From positions 282,965 to 346,964 of the forward strand of contig NZ_LMEV01000014.1 of the NCBI RefSeq assembly GCF_001426505.1: a stretch of DNA of 64,000 bases. Direction: 5' to 3'. Every line of letters starts with the position of its first letter. The stretch's first letter is position 1. This document shows, in pieces, positions 8,919 to 18,526 of this stretch. The position numbers and the translations under genes are program-made. Origin of the DNA: Variovorax sp. Root473. Lineage in GTDB: Bacteria > Pseudomonadota > Gammaproteobacteria > Burkholderiales > Burkholderiaceae_C. Below the pieces are notes generated by a model. The model was not told the DNA's origin. It ran no database searches and was given only the letters and a program-made list of their open reading frames with translations.

Positions 8919-9548
8919 CTAGAACTTAAGCGTTCCCAGCAGGGAAGGATCCGTCAGGTGACTCTGGCGAAGGTATTGCGCCAGGATGTGCATGAGCGAC
9001 TGGTGCACGTCCTCGACGACACCGTAGTTCTGCGCATCGACGTGAAGGCTGACATCGGCGAGACGTGCGGCATCGCCCCCCGCAAACCCGGTCATGGCAA
9101 TCGTTGCCATCTTCATCTCGCGCGCCGTATTGAGCGCCTTGATGATGTTGGGCGATGCGCCAGACGAACTGATGGCGATCAGGACGTCGCCTTCGGTCGC
9201 CATGGACGTCAGCTGGAACGAGAACATCTCGTCGGGCCCGATGTCATTGACGATCGCGGTAATCAGTTCGACGGCGGACGAGAGGCTGTTCACCTTGGGC
9301 TTCAGCCAGCTGTTGCTGCGAACACCTTTCATGCAGTCGCAGACCAGGTGGTTGGAGATGGCTGCCGACCCCCCGTTACCACATGAAAAGATCATCTTTC
9401 CCTGGGCAGCACGTTCCGCAAGGAGGCGCCCTGCGGCTGCCAGCGCGCCACGGTCCACGGTCTTGGCTGCGGCCGTGATTCTTTCGAAATACGCGTCCGC
9501 GTACAGCCCAGCATCTTGTATCTGGTGATCTGGAAAGAATGAAGGCAT
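8919..9548 (-). CDS. gmhA: Sedoheptulose 7-phosphate isomerase (SIS domain)
   Basis: A 209-residue SIS-domain protein with the phosphosugar-binding motifs SCGNGGSAAISNHL and AISSSGASPNI plus EDVHQSLMH near the end, as in GmhA. It would convert sedoheptulose 7-phosphate to D-glycero-D-manno-heptose 7-phosphate, the entry step for the kinase and fusion enzyme downstream in the operon. The 106-base gap to rfbC is the widest in the operon and contains TATAAC on the coding strand, so a weak internal promoter is possible, but I see no good -35. A chromosomal gmhA for LPS core may exist elsewhere. Confidence 0.86.
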   Translation of the reverse strand: MPSFFPDHQIQDAGLYADAYFERITAAAKTVDRGALAAAGRLLAERAAQGKMIFSCGNGGSAAISNHLVCDCMKGVRSNSWLKPKVNSLSSAVELITAIVNDIGPDEMFSFQLTSMATEGDVLIAISSSGASPNIIKALNTAREMKMATIAMTGFAGGDAARLADVSLHVDAQNYGVVEDVHQSLMHILAQYLRQSHLTDPSLLGTLKF

Positions 9549-9654
9549 AAAAATTCCGGGTGGGAGTTATAAAAATTGGGTTGGCAGGCAGATGCGACGG
9601 TCTTGACCACCTCTTTGTCATGGCAGCAGCGAACCCATCCGCCATGCTCGTCTC

Positions 9655-10203
9655 TCAGTCGAAGAATTCCGCCTGCGTCATCGGCAGCCCCGCGCTGTCT
9701 TTGGCTGAAAGCGCAGGGGCCTGCCCCACATCCGGCCACGCAATACCGAGAGAGGCGTCGCTCCACAAGATGCATCGCTCATGCGCAGGCGCGTAGTAGT
9801 CCGTCGTCTTGTAGAGAAAGTCAGCCGTATCGCTCACGACCAGGAATCCGTGCGCAAACCCTGCGGGCACCCACAGCTGGCGGTGATTGCTCTCCGTCAA
9901 CTCGACACCAACCCATTTTCCGAAGGTGGGCGAAGATCGGCGGATGTCCACGGCCACGTCGAACACCACGCCGCGCACCACGCGCACCAACTTGCCCTGC
10001 GGCTGCTGGATCTGATAGTGCAAGCCACGCAGCACCCCCTTGGTCGAGCGCGAATGGTTGTCCTGGACGAATTCGACATGCCGCCCGACAGCCTCATCGA
10101 ACGCCTTTCCATTGAAACTCTCGTAAAAAAAACCGCGCGCATCGCCGAAGACTTTCGGCTCGATGATCAAAACGTCGGGGATCCCGGTTTGGATGACATT
10201 CAC
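9655..10203 (-). CDS. rfbC: dTDP-4-dehydrorhamnose 3,5-epimerase
   Basis: A 182-residue cupin-fold epimerase starting at GTG, whose bases overlap the TGA of rfbA. The motifs are [15 protein letters not shown], the catalytic His in GVLRGLHYQ, and [13 protein letters not shown] with [10 protein letters not shown]. It catalyses the third step of dTDP-L-rhamnose synthesis. The length is normal for RfbC. It is the last of the four contiguous rhamnose genes, transcribed in the order rfbB, rfbD, rfbA, rfbC. Confidence 0.95.
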   Translation of the reverse strand: MNVIQTGIPDVLIIEPKVFGDARGFFYESFNGKAFDEAVGRHVEFVQDNHSRSTKGVLRGLHYQIQQPQGKLVRVVRGVVFDVAVDIRRSSPTFGKWVGVELTESNHRQLWVPAGFAHGFLVVSDTADFLYKTTDYYAPAHERCILWSDASLGIAWPDVGQAPALSAKDSAGLPMTQAEFFD

Positions 10204-11087
10204 GAGCGCACCTCTTCGGCCAGCAAATGGTTCAGGTACTTGCCGTAACCGTTTTTCTGCAGCGGTGCCGCCAGCTTCTCAAGCTGCGCGCGGTCGATGA
10301 AGCCATTGCGCCACGCAATCTCTTCAGGGCACGCGATCTTCAACCCCTGTCGATGCTCCAGCGTCGCAATGAACTGCCCCGCTTCAAGCAGGCTTTCGTG
10401 CGTGCCGGTGTCGAGCCATGCATAGCCGCGCTGCATGATCTGCACGTTCAGCTGGTTGAGGTCGAGATACGCCTGATTGACCGCCGTAATCTCCAGCTCA
10501 CCACGCGCGCTGGGCTTCACGGCCTTGGCGATGTCGACGACCTGGTTGTCGTAGAAATACAGGCCGGTCACGGCGTAGCTGCTCTTGGGCTTGACGGGCT
10601 TTTCTTCGATGCTGCTGGCCTTGCCGTTGGCATCGAAGGCCACCACGCCGTAGCGCTCCGGGTCGTGCACGTGGTACGCGAACACGGTCGCACCGCTCTG
10701 CTTGGTATCGGCGTCCGACAGCAGGTGCACGAAATCGTGCCCATAGAAGATGTTGTCCCCCAACACCAGCGCACTCGGTGAATTGCCCACGAACTCCTCA
10801 CCGATGATGAAGGCTTGCGCCAGGCCATCGGGACTCGGCTGCACCGCATACTGCAGGTTGATGCCCCACTGGCTGCCATCGCCCAACAGCTGCTGGAAGC
10901 GCGGCGTGTCCTGCGGCGTGCTGATGATCAGGATGTCGCGCATGCCGCCGAGCATCAGGGTGCTCAGCGGGTAATAGATCATGGGCTTGTCGTACACCGG
11001 CAGCAGCTGCTTGCTCATGGCAAGCGTGGCCGGGTGCAGGCGGGTGCCGGAACCGCCGGCGAGGATGATGCCTTTGCGTTGCGTCAT
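10200..11087 (-). CDS. rfbA: Glucose-1-phosphate thymidylyltransferase
   Basis: A 295-residue nucleotidyltransferase making dTDP-glucose from dTTP and glucose 1-phosphate. It opens [19 protein letters not shown] and has [26 protein letters not shown] and EEKPVKPKS, all hallmarks of RfbA/RmlA. I chose the ATG at 11087. The same frame is open further upstream into rfbD, but that stretch does not resemble the family and would overlap rfbD heavily. A 43-base gap separates it from rfbD. Confidence 0.95.
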   Translation of the reverse strand: MTQRKGIILAGGSGTRLHPATLAMSKQLLPVYDKPMIYYPLSTLMLGGMRDILIISTPQDTPRFQQLLGDGSQWGINLQYAVQPSPDGLAQAFIIGEEFVGNSPSALVLGDNIFYGHDFVHLLSDADTKQSGATVFAYHVHDPERYGVVAFDANGKASSIEEKPVKPKSSYAVTGLYFYDNQVVDIAKAVKPSARGELEITAVNQAYLDLNQLNVQIMQRGYAWLDTGTHESLLEAGQFIATLEHRQGLKIACPEEIAWRNGFIDRAQLEKLAAPLQKNGYGKYLNHLLAEEVRS

Positions 11088-11130
11088 GGGAGTCTTCTTT
11101 TGTGGAGAGCGGGGGAAATCGGTCGGTCGG

Positions 11131-12021
11131 TCAGAGCGTCTCGCGCAGCATGCGCGCCACGCCTTCCTGCCAGGGCGGCAGGCGCAGGCCAAAGGTGGTC
11201 TGCAGCTTGGTGGTGTCGAGCCGGGAGTTGTGCGGACGCGTCGCGGGTGTCGGAAAGGCGCTGGTGGGCACGGCTTCCACCGCCTGCGGGCCGGCCTTGA
11301 GTTCGACGCCAGCTTGCTGCGCCATCTCGAGCACGAAGCGCGCGTAGCCATGCCACGTGGTCTCGCCCCCGGCGATGGCGTGGTACAGCCCGGCCTTGGC
11401 CGGGTCTTGCAGCGTGGCGCGGATGGCGTGCGCGGTGATGTCGGCCAGCAGCTCAGCACCGGTCGGTGCGCCGAACTGGTCGTCGATGACGGTCAGCTTG
11501 TCGCGCTCCTTGGCCAGGCGCAGCATGGTCTTGGCGAAGTTGCCGCCGCGTGCGGCATAGACCCAGCTGGTGCGAAAGATGAGGTGCTTCGCGCAGTGCC
11601 CGGCCACCAGTTGCTCGCCTTCGAGCTTGGTCTGGCCGTACACGCTGAGCGGTCCGGTCGCATCGTCTTCTTTCCAGGGCCTGGTGCCGCTGCCGTCGAA
11701 GACGTAGTCAGTGGAGTAATGCACCATCAGTGCGCCGATCTGCTGCGCGGCCTCGGCCACCACGCCGGGCGAGGTGGCATTGAGCTTGCGCGCAAAGTCG
11801 GGCTCGCTCTCGGCCTTGTCGACGGCGGTGTGGGCGGCGGCATTGACGATGACGTCGGGGCGCACGGCCAGCACCGTCTCCGCCAGCTGCTCGGGACGGC
11901 TGAAGTCGGCGTGGAAGTCGGTGCTGTCGAAGTCCAGTGCGACCAGCTCGCCGAGCGGCGCGAGGCTGCGCTGCAGCTCCCAGCCGACCTGTCCGCCCTT
12001 GCCAAGCAGCAGCAGCTTCAT
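11131..12021 (-). CDS. rfbD: dTDP-4-dehydrorhamnose reductase
   Basis: A 296-residue SDR that performs the final NADPH reduction to dTDP-L-rhamnose. The start [17 protein letters not shown] gives the dinucleotide loop GKGGQVG, followed by [22 protein letters not shown] and YGQTK. The ATG at 12021 overlaps the rfbB stop by 4 bases (ATGA) and fits the family length; an upstream in-frame start would add 34 unrelated residues inside rfbB. Confidence 0.95.
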   Translation of the reverse strand: MKLLLLGKGGQVGWELQRSLAPLGELVALDFDSTDFHADFSRPEQLAETVLAVRPDVIVNAAAHTAVDKAESEPDFARKLNATSPGVVAEAAQQIGALMVHYSTDYVFDGSGTRPWKEDDATGPLSVYGQTKLEGEQLVAGHCAKHLIFRTSWVYAARGGNFAKTMLRLAKERDKLTVIDDQFGAPTGAELLADITAHAIRATLQDPAKAGLYHAIAGGETTWHGYARFVLEMAQQAGVELKAGPQAVEAVPTSAFPTPATRPHNSRLDTTKLQTTFGLRLPPWQEGVARMLRETL

Positions 12022-13097
12022 GCGCCGGCCTTCGCCGCCGCGGCGTCGTATTGCTTCTCGACCCATTCGCGGTACGCGCCGCTTTGCACGTTGCGCACCC
12101 ACTCGCCGTTGGCGAGGTACCACTCGACGGTCTTGCGGATGCCGGTGTCGAAGGTCTCAGCGGGCTTCCAGCCGAGTTCGCGTTCGAGCTTGCGCGCATC
12201 GATGGCGTAGCGGCGGTCGTGGCCCGGGCGGTCGGTGACGTAGGTGATCTGTTCCTTGTACGGCTTGCCGTCGGCGCGCGGGCTGAGTTCATCGAGCAGC
12301 GCGCACACGGTGTTGACGATCTCGATGTTGGGCTTCTCGTTCCAGCCGCCGACGTTGTAGGTCTCGCCGAGGCGGCCGGCTTCGAGCACGCGGCGGATGG
12401 CGCTGCAGTGGTCCTTCACGTAGAGCCAGTCGCGCACCTGCATGCCGTCGCCGTACACGGGCAGGTTCTTGCCGGCCAGTGCGTTGACGATCATCAGCGG
12501 GATCAGCTTCTCGGGGAAATGAAACGGGCCGTAGTTGTTCGAGCAGTTGGTGGTGACCACCGGCAGGCCGTAGGTGTGGTGCCAGGCGCGCACGAGGTGA
12601 TCGCTGGCGGCCTTGCTGGCCGAGTACGGGCTGTTGGGCTCGTACTTGTTCTCTTCGGTGAAGGCCGGGTCGGTCTTGGAGAGCGAACCGTAGACCTCGT
12701 CGGTCGACACGTGCAGGAAGCGGAAGGCCGCCTTCTGGTCGGCCGGCAGGGCGTTCCAGTAACCGCGCACCGACTCGAGCAGGCGGAAGGTGCCGAGCAC
12801 GTTGGTCTGTACGAAGTCTTCAGGGCCGTGGATCGAGCGATCGACGTGCGATTCCGCGGCAAAGTTCACGACGGCGCGGGGTTTGTGTTCAGCCAGCAGG
12901 CGGTCGAGCAGCGCGCTGTCTCCGATGTCGCCCTGCACGAAGACGTGGTTGGCGTTGTCCTTGAGCGACGCGAGGGTCTCGAGGTTGCCCGCGTAGGTCA
13001 GCTTGTCGAGGTTGATGACAGGCTCACCGCCCTGCGCGATCCAGTCAAGCACGAAATTGGCGCCAATGAAGCCTGCGCCGCCGGTAACCAGGATCAT
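12018..13097 (-). CDS. rfbB: dTDP-glucose 4,6-dehydratase
   Basis: A 359-residue extended [21 protein letters not shown] loop, [21 protein letters not shown] with the catalytic Thr-Asp-Glu, and [11 protein letters not shown] with the Tyr-Lys pair. It dehydrates dTDP-glucose to the 4-keto-6-deoxy sugar. It is the first gene of a minus-strand operon that runs with overlaps or short gaps to position 1033, so its promoter probably drives the whole 12-kb polysaccharide set. A candidate promoter lies at 13121-13149. Confidence 0.95.
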   Translation of the reverse strand: MILVTGGAGFIGANFVLDWIAQGGEPVINLDKLTYAGNLETLASLKDNANHVFVQGDIGDSALLDRLLAEHKPRAVVNFAAESHVDRSIHGPEDFVQTNVLGTFRLLESVRGYWNALPADQKAAFRFLHVSTDEVYGSLSKTDPAFTEENKYEPNSPYSASKAASDHLVRAWHHTYGLPVVTTNCSNNYGPFHFPEKLIPLMIVNALAGKNLPVYGDGMQVRDWLYVKDHCSAIRRVLEAGRLGETYNVGGWNEKPNIEIVNTVCALLDELSPRADGKPYKEQITYVTDRPGHDRRYAIDARKLERELGWKPAETFDTGIRKTVEWYLANGEWVRNVQSGAYREWVEKQYDAAAAKAGA

Positions 13098-13120
13098 GAA
13101 GTCCCCCGCCTGTAGAAAAA

Positions 13121-13149
13121 AGTTTGCTTTACGAGAAATTAACAGTCAA
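13121..13149 (-). promoter_or_regulatory. Candidate promoter of the rfb/heptose operon
   Basis: Read on the minus strand, TTGACT (13149-13144) is separated by 17 bases from CAAACT (13126-13121). The -35 is good and the -10 matches only three of six consensus bases. It lies 24 bases upstream of the rfbB start. This is a pattern match only. Confidence 0.35.
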
Positions 13150-13184
13150 TTATCCCATCGGCGTGACGGGCCGATGTACGGGAC

Positions 13185-13213
13185 TTGGCCCGGTCAGAGG
13201 CCCCGTCTACAAT
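13185..13213 (+). promoter_or_regulatory. Sigma-70 type promoter for the glycine riboswitch/dadA transcript
   Basis: TTGGCC at 13185-13190 (4 of 6), a 17-base spacer, and TACAAT at 13208-13213 (5 of 6). Transcription would begin near 13220, just before the first conserved bases of the riboswitch, so the placement is consistent with a leader RNA starting at the aptamer. Confidence 0.6.
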
Positions 13214-13225
13214 CCCCAACAATTG

Positions 13226-13452
13226 CAGGAGAGCGGGTCTCACGGAGGCCCTACCGAAGGCGCAAACTCCCATAAACGCTCAGGTCGGCCCGACGGAGTT
13301 CCAGGTGCAAACAAGGAACGTCGGCAAGGGGTCAGTACTGCATTCATCGATACAGCCGTCTGGAGAGCCGCCACGCCATGTGGCGCACCGAAGGAGCAAA
13401 CCCGCTGCGGGTGCAGCGGGTGAATCTCTCAGGTACCGAGGACAGGGGGAGC
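13226..13452 (+). promoter_or_regulatory. Tandem glycine riboswitch upstream of dadA
   Basis: Two copies of the glycine aptamer signature are visible. The first has GGAGAG (13228-13233), ACCGAAGGCGCAAA, then ACGCTCAGGT and GACGGAG, ending near 13300. The second, from about 13360, has GGAGAG, CACCGAAGGAGCAAAC, TGAATCTCTCAGGTACC and GGACAGGGGGA, ending at 13452; this is the classical conserved core. The class senses glycine and usually turns on glycine-cleavage or efflux genes. Here the next gene is a DadA-type amino-acid dehydrogenase 95 bases downstream. The bases between the aptamers (about 60) are more than the short linker usually seen. Confidence 0.88.
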
Positions 13453-13482
13453 GGCAACTTGGACAGCGGTCGTCCGGTTGCT

Positions 13483-13501
13483 TGCTATTGATTCAATAGC
13501 A
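13483..13501 (+). repeat. Short palindrome in the dadA leader
   Basis: TGCTATTGATTCAATAGCA is a perfect inverted repeat around one central base, 31 bases after the riboswitch core and 45 before the dadA start. It could be part of the expression platform or a copy of a dispersed small palindrome. It has no T-run after it, so it is not a canonical terminator. Confidence 0.5.
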
Positions 13502-13546
13502 CTTCACGCCCGCCGTTCAAGCGCTGCAAACTCAAAGGTACTTGCA

Positions 13547-14848
13547 ATGCGTGTGATCGTTCTTGGCGCCGGCCTGCTCGGCGTGACTTCGGCCTACTAC
13601 CTCCAGCAACTCGGCCACGAGGTGACCGTGATCGACCGGCAGGCCACCCCCGCCGCCGAAACCAGCTTCGCCAACGGCGGCCAGATTTCGGTCAGCCATG
13701 CCGAACCGTGGGCCAATCCGAGCGCGCCGCTGAAGGTGCTGCAATGGCTCGGCAAGGAAGATGCGCCGCTGCTCTTTCGCATCCGCGCCGACATGCGCCA
13801 GTGGCTCTGGGGCCTGCAGTTCTTGCGCGAATGCACCCCCGCACGGACCCGCCACAACATCGAACAAATCGTGCGTCTGGGTACATACAGCCGGGAAATG
13901 TTGCAGCAATTGCGTCATGACACCGGCCTGAACTATGACCAGCGCACGCAAGGCATCCTGCACTTCTATACGACGCAGAAGGAATTCGACGGCGCCCTCG
14001 CGCCCGCCGAGCAGATGCGTGCCCTGGGCTGCGAACGCCTGGTCATCTCGGCCGACGAGGCCATCAGGATCGAACCCGCCCTCGCCCACATCCGCCCGCA
14101 ACTGGCCGGCGCCACCTACACCGCAGAAGACGAATCGGGCGACGCCAACCGCTTCGCGCGCGAACTCGTGAAGCTGGCCGAGGCGGCCGGCGTGAAGTTC
14201 CTCATGAGCCACACGGTGACCGCGCTGCGCGAAGCCGGCGGCAGCATCGACCACGTCGAGGCGACCGACAACGAAGGCCGCTTCCAGCGCATCCGCGGCG
14301 ACGCCTTCGTGCTCGCGATGGGCTCGCTGAGCCCGCTGTACGCTGCGCCGCTGGGCATCCGCCTGCCGATCTACCCGGCCAAGGGCTACTCGGTGACGCT
14401 GCCCGTGAAGGACGCGTCGAAGGCGCACCAGGTCTCGCTGACCGACGACGAATACAAGCTGGTGTTCTCGCGCTACACGTCCGAGTCGGGCGACCGCCTG
14501 CGCATCGCCGGCACGGCCGAACTCAACGGCTACGACCGCGACCTGAACCGCGTGCGCTGCGAAGCCATCGTGCGGCGCGTCGAGGAACTCTTCCCCGGCG
14601 CCGGCGACACCGAGCGCGCGCAGTTCTGGACCGGCCTGCGCCCGGCCACGCCGAGCAACGTCCCGCTGATCGGCAAGACCAAGCTGCCGAACCTGTTCCT
14701 CAACACGGGCCACGGCACGCTCGGCTGGACGCACGCCTGCGGCTCGGGCAAGTCGATTGCGCGCATCGTGAGCGGGCTGGCGCCCGAGGTCGACTTCGCG
14801 TTCGCCGGCATGCCAGCACCCGCGCCGCGCGCATTGCAACCGGCCTGA
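13547..14848 (+). CDS. dadA: D-amino-acid dehydrogenase (FAD, DadA family)
   Basis: A 433-residue flavoprotein. MRVIVLGAGLLGVTSAYYL forms the FAD-binding Rossmann loop, ETSFANGGQISVSHAEPW is characteristic of DadA, and the C-terminal FWTGLRPATPSNVPLIG plus NTGHGTLGWTHACGSGK close the FAD site. DadA oxidatively deaminates D-amino acids to 2-oxoacids and feeds electrons to the respiratory chain at the inner membrane. I start it at the ATG at 13547, where the family homology begins; the frame is open further upstream only into the leader. It follows a glycine riboswitch, so glycine itself or a related amino acid may be the physiological signal or substrate. It appears to be a single-gene transcript. 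Confidence 0.9.
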   Translation: MRVIVLGAGLLGVTSAYYLQQLGHEVTVIDRQATPAAETSFANGGQISVSHAEPWANPSAPLKVLQWLGKEDAPLLFRIRADMRQWLWGLQFLRECTPARTRHNIEQIVRLGTYSREMLQQLRHDTGLNYDQRTQGILHFYTTQKEFDGALAPAEQMRALGCERLVISADEAIRIEPALAHIRPQLAGATYTAEDESGDANRFARELVKLAEAAGVKFLMSHTVTALREAGGSIDHVEATDNEGRFQRIRGDAFVLAMGSLSPLYAAPLGIRLPIYPAKGYSVTLPVKDASKAHQVSLTDDEYKLVFSRYTSESGDRLRIAGTAELNGYDRDLNRVRCEAIVRRVEELFPGAGDTERAQFWTGLRPATPSNVPLIGKTKLPNLFLNTGHGTLGWTHACGSGKSIARIVSGLAPEVDFAFAGMPAPAPRALQPA

Positions 14849-14867
14849 ACGCGACCGGCGCCTGGCG

Positions 14868-16148
14868 TCAGTCTGGCGCGGTGAACACCGTCAGCACGCC
14901 GGTGTAGCCGTACAGGTGGTGGCGCGCGATTTCGCCGGCGGCGAAGAAGCCGACCAGCGGCACGTCGCCCAGCGCATGCCGCACGATCTGCAGCTCGGCG
15001 CCCGGTGCGCCGAAGTGCGGACCGCCGCGTCCCGAGCAGCTCACGTACACCGCGCCCGCGATGCGCCGCGCGGGATGCGGCGCGGCCTCGGCCTCGCCGG
15101 CTGCCACGGCGCGCGCGGTGGCCAGCGTCTGTTCTTCGGGTTCAAGTTCTTCCCGGATCTCGGCGCAGATGCGCATCAGGTCGGCGCGTGCCGCCTGTGC
15201 GTTGCGGCGGCAAAAGCTCAGCCGCATGCCAGCCTCGGCGTTGTCGGCAATGGCGATGCCGCGCCGCGTCGGGTCGAGGCCGATGATGTGACGCACCAGC
15301 ACGTCGGCGCCCAGGTCGCCGGTGCGGCGCAGGCCGTCGCTGCCCGCGTCGGCCAGGCCGACCAGCGTGTTGCGCACCGCGTCGATGGCTTCCTGGGGCC
15401 GGTCGAGCGACACCTGCAAATCGGCCAGCAGCACGTCGAGCGCCGGTTCTCCGTCGAGCGACAGCAACAGGTTGCCATCGGCCTCGGTGATCTCGCGCTC
15501 GCGCGCGCCGCCGGTGCGCAGCGGCTGGCAGCCCTGCGTGACGCGTGACACCAGGCGCACGCCCTCGCCGAAGACCACGCCCGACAGGCCGCCCGAGAAC
15601 ACGCCGCCCGCCGCGCCATGGCCACGAATGTTGCCGTTGCCGCCCACCGCGAACTGCAGCGCCCCACGGCGGCTGGACGAGAGCCCGCCGAACAGGTAAC
15701 CGGTGTCGGTGCGGCCCGCCATCTCACCGATGAGCTCGCTCAGGTCGGGCGTGGCCGGGTCGGCGTGCACGAGCGCGGTGTGCGCCTCGAAGCCGCTCAT
15801 TTCAGAGCTGCCCAGCGGTGCCACGCCCGAGAACACGCGGTACTGGTCGCTCGGCAGCGCGCACAGCATCAGGCTCAGGCCGGGCTCGTCGAAGTACTCG
15901 GCGTTGTTGGCGGACACGCCGATGCCGACGGTGCCCGACCAGTCGGTCACCTCGGGCAGTTCGGCGCTCAGGTGATCGAGGATCTCCTGCGCCTCGCTCG
16001 CGTAGTGGTCGGTGATGTAGAGCAGCCCGAGCGTCGGGTTCGACGCGTAATCGGGCAGCGCCATCTGCGCGCGCAATTGGGCCAGCACGAGGCCGGCGGC
16101 CATGCGCCATTGCGGGTGGGTGGCATGGCCGGTGGGAAACAGTTTCAT
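14868..16148 (-). CDS. FIST N/C domain sensory protein
   Basis: A 426-residue protein with the FIST arrangement: an N-terminal half (THPQWRMAAGLVLAQLRAQ, GIGVSANNAEYFDEPG, GYLFGGLSSSRRG) and a C-terminal half ending GFFAAGEIARHHLYGYTGVLTVF. FIST domains are thought to bind small ligands, possibly amino acids, and are often fused to signalling domains; here there is none. The ATG at 16148 is where homology starts, and the open frame upstream of it runs into the PhaM gene. It lies 49 bases downstream of the phaM stop on the same strand and converges on dadA with a 19-base gap. Confidence 0.8.
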   Translation of the reverse strand: MKLFPTGHATHPQWRMAAGLVLAQLRAQMALPDYASNPTLGLLYITDHYASEAQEILDHLSAELPEVTDWSGTVGIGVSANNAEYFDEPGLSLMLCALPSDQYRVFSGVAPLGSSEMSGFEAHTALVHADPATPDLSELIGEMAGRTDTGYLFGGLSSSRRGALQFAVGGNGNIRGHGAAGGVFSGGLSGVVFGEGVRLVSRVTQGCQPLRTGGAREREITEADGNLLLSLDGEPALDVLLADLQVSLDRPQEAIDAVRNTLVGLADAGSDGLRRTGDLGADVLVRHIIGLDPTRRGIAIADNAEAGMRLSFCRRNAQAARADLMRICAEIREELEPEEQTLATARAVAAGEAEAAPHPARRIAGAVYVSCSGRGGPHFGAPGAELQIVRHALGDVPLVGFFAAGEIARHHLYGYTGVLTVFTAPD

Positions 16149-16197
16149 GGTGCGGGCCGACCCGTGCGTCGTCGTCTGAAGAGGTGGCTGTAAGACG

Positions 16198-16986
16198 TCA
16201 GCGCCGGCCGGAGGTTCGCTTGCGCGCGGCGGCGGACGTGGTTTTCTTGCGCGCGGCAGGCGACGGCGCGGTTTTTTTCGGGGCGGTCTTCTTCGCGGCG
16301 GTCGTGGCGGCCGGCTTGCGCGCTGCCGTCGCCTTGCCCATGACCTGCCCCACGGCGTCGGCCAGCGGCTGCGCCATGGCCGGCACCTTGAGCTGCGCCG
16401 CGTCCTGCAGCGCGGTGCTCGCGATCTGCTGGAACTGCTCGGTGAGCGAGCCCCACCATTGCATCGGGTCGACCCCGCCGGCGGCACCGTTGGACGATGC
16501 GGGCCTGGCGCGCGACTTCTTCTTCGGCGGCGGGGTGTCTTCTTCGGCTTCGTCCTCGGCATCGTCTTCGCCGAAGTCTTCCTCTTCCTCGGCGGCGGGC
16601 GGTTCAGCATGAGGAGGCGCAGCCGGTGCGGCGGGAGCCGGCGCAGGCGCCATGGCCGCGGCCTGCTGGGTGAACGCGGTGGCGATGTCTTCCATCCGCA
16701 CGTTCATGCCGCGCAGGGTCGACAGCGTCATCTTCTGCACTTCGAGCGCCTGGATCGTCGCCTTGAGCGCGTGGCCGTTCTGTTCGAGCCAGTACTGGAC
16801 CGTCTTCAACTCCTGGATGCGCTTGTCGACCTCTTCGACGCGCATCGTGGGCGCGACCCAGCTGGCGAGGCTGGGGATGCCGGGCACCGACCCGGAACTC
16901 GCCGCAGCACCGCCGGCAAGGTTCTTCAGGAAGTCGAATCCGGGGACGAACTGGCTGAAGTCGAAGGGTTTGCTGGCGTTACTCAT
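16198..16986 (-). CDS. phaM: PhaM-type polyhydroxyalkanoate granule regulator
   Basis: A 262-residue protein matching the PhaM layout. The N-terminus (SNASKPFDFSQFVPGFDFLK) leads to a coiled-coil-like helix at 50-90, then an Ala/Pro linker, a very acidic run at 133-150 and a Lys/Ala/Pro-rich histone-like tail at 218-262. In Ralstonia eutropha PhaM activates PHB synthase and tethers granules to the nucleoid through the basic tail. No other pha gene is in the window. The low-complexity tail makes sequence-based function less certain, but the overall architecture is distinctive for Burkholderiales. Confidence 0.82.
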   Translation of the reverse strand: MSNASKPFDFSQFVPGFDFLKNLAGGAAASSGSVPGIPSLASWVAPTMRVEEVDKRIQELKTVQYWLEQNGHALKATIQALEVQKMTLSTLRGMNVRMEDIATAFTQQAAAMAPAPAPAAPAAPPHAEPPAAEEEEDFGEDDAEDEAEEDTPPPKKKSRARPASSNGAAGGVDPMQWWGSLTEQFQQIASTALQDAAQLKVPAMAQPLADAVGQVMGKATAARKPAATTAAKKTAPKKTAPSPAARKKTTSAAARKRTSGRR

Positions 16987-17046
16987 GGGGTCTCCTGACT
17001 GGGTTTTCTTGTGTTGCCAGCTTACTCCAAGCCCCTTGCAAGCGAA

Positions 17047-18483
17047 TCAGAGCTCGTCCCTGACCCGGCTGAAAACCTTCCAGAAATTCGCGTCTTGCGA
17101 GGTCGCGAAGTTGATCCGCATCATCGTGCTGGGCGGGCGGCGCGCGTGGAACAGCGAGCCCGGCGCCAGCAGGTAGCCCTGATCGAGCATGCGCTGCGTG
17201 AGCGCGTCGGTGTCGACGCCCGTATCGACCCAGCCGAACAGCCCCGCGGGCTCCGAGGCGAAGGTGCAGCCGTGCGACATGGCGAGCTTCACGGCGCGAC
17301 CACGCGCGCCGTCCAAGCGGATGCGCACGCGCTCCGAATGGCGACGCAACTGGCCCTGGTCGATGCACCATGACAGCGCCCGCTCGAACAGCGTGGGCGA
17401 GGTCAGCGTGGCCAGCAACTTGGTCTCGAGCAGCCGCTCTTTCAATGCGGGCGACGCGGCCAGGAAACCGATGCGCCAGTTGGGCGCCAGGATCTTCGCG
17501 AACCCGCTGACGTAGATGGTGCGCTGCAGCCCGTCGAGCGCACTGAGCCGCGTGGCGTGCTCGGGCGCAAGGTGGCTGTAGGTGTCGTCCTCGACGATGT
17601 GGAAGTCGTGCTCGTTGGCCAGCTTGAGCACGCGGTGCGCGCTGCCCGGCGTGAGGCTGTAGCCGGTCGGGTTGTGCAGCACGCTCACGCTGACGAACAG
17701 CTTGGGGCTGTGCAGCTTGCAGTACTGCGCCATCACGTCCAGGTCGGGCCCGTCGGCACGGCGCGGCACGGGCAGGATGCGCATGCCCAGCGCCTCGAGC
17801 CGCGCGAACTCCAGCGCCCAGCCAGGCTCCTCGACCATCACCGGGTCGCCCGCGCGCAGCAGCGTGCGGCTCACGATGTCCAGCGCGTGCGTGGCGCCGA
17901 TGGTGGTGACGATCTGGTCCGGCCCGGCCGGCACGTTGATGCGCACCAGCTTCTGCGACAGGCTGCGGCGCAGCGCGAGGTCGCCCGACGGCTCGCCGTA
18001 CTGCAGCGACAGCTCCTGCAGCGCCGAGGTGGTGGTCACGCGGCGCACCGCGGTCGCCAGGAAGGTCGAGGCCATCCAGTCGGGCGGGAACACGCCCATG
18101 CCCGGCTGCGGCTTGTCGCTCGGGCGGTGGAACATGCTGCGGATCAGCGAACTGGCGTCGGCCGGCACGCGCGAGGCCATCATCGGCGGGACCACGGGCG
18201 CAGCATGCGCCGGGTTGCGCGAACTCTCGGGCACCGGCGCCGCGTCGCGCACATAGAAGCCGCGCTGGCGGCGCGCCTCGACCAGGCCTTGCGCGAGCAG
18301 CTGGTCGTACGCGGCGACCACGGTGTACGGGCTCACGCCCTGCTGGCGCGCGCATTCGCGCACCGACGGCAGCCGCGCGCCGGGTGCCAGCAGCCGGTTG
18401 CGGATGCGCTCGGCGAGGCGGTCGGCCAACTGCCCGGTCAGCGACTGGGTGGAGGTTCGGGTCAGCATCGGGTCTGTCTGCAT
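17047..18483 (-). CDS. MocR-type transcriptional regulator (GntR helix-turn-helix plus aminotransferase fold)
   Basis: A 478-residue fusion. Residues 15-80 are a GntR winged helix (LADRLAERIRNRLL, LPSVRECARQQGVSPYTVVAAYDQL), and the rest is a class I aminotransferase fold with the PLP Lys in VSGFAKILAPNWRIGF. MocR regulators bind PLP or an amino-acid adduct and control nearby transport or metabolism genes. It is divergent from an eleven-gene export/metabolism operon, and repeats in the 115-base gap look like its operators. An alternative start at 18468 (MLTRTS) would shorten it by five residues. Confidence 0.9.
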   Translation of the reverse strand: MQTDPMLTRTSTQSLTGQLADRLAERIRNRLLAPGARLPSVRECARQQGVSPYTVVAAYDQLLAQGLVEARRQRGFYVRDAAPVPESSRNPAHAAPVVPPMMASRVPADASSLIRSMFHRPSDKPQPGMGVFPPDWMASTFLATAVRRVTTTSALQELSLQYGEPSGDLALRRSLSQKLVRINVPAGPDQIVTTIGATHALDIVSRTLLRAGDPVMVEEPGWALEFARLEALGMRILPVPRRADGPDLDVMAQYCKLHSPKLFVSVSVLHNPTGYSLTPGSAHRVLKLANEHDFHIVEDDTYSHLAPEHATRLSALDGLQRTIYVSGFAKILAPNWRIGFLAASPALKERLLETKLLATLTSPTLFERALSWCIDQGQLRRHSERVRIRLDGARGRAVKLAMSHGCTFASEPAGLFGWVDTGVDTDALTQRMLDQGYLLAPGSLFHARRPPSTMMRINFATSQDANFWKVFSRVRDEL

Positions 18484-18526
18484 CGCACGGAGAGTGGGAA
18501 AGGGGCGGTGTGTGTCGAAGGAATGA

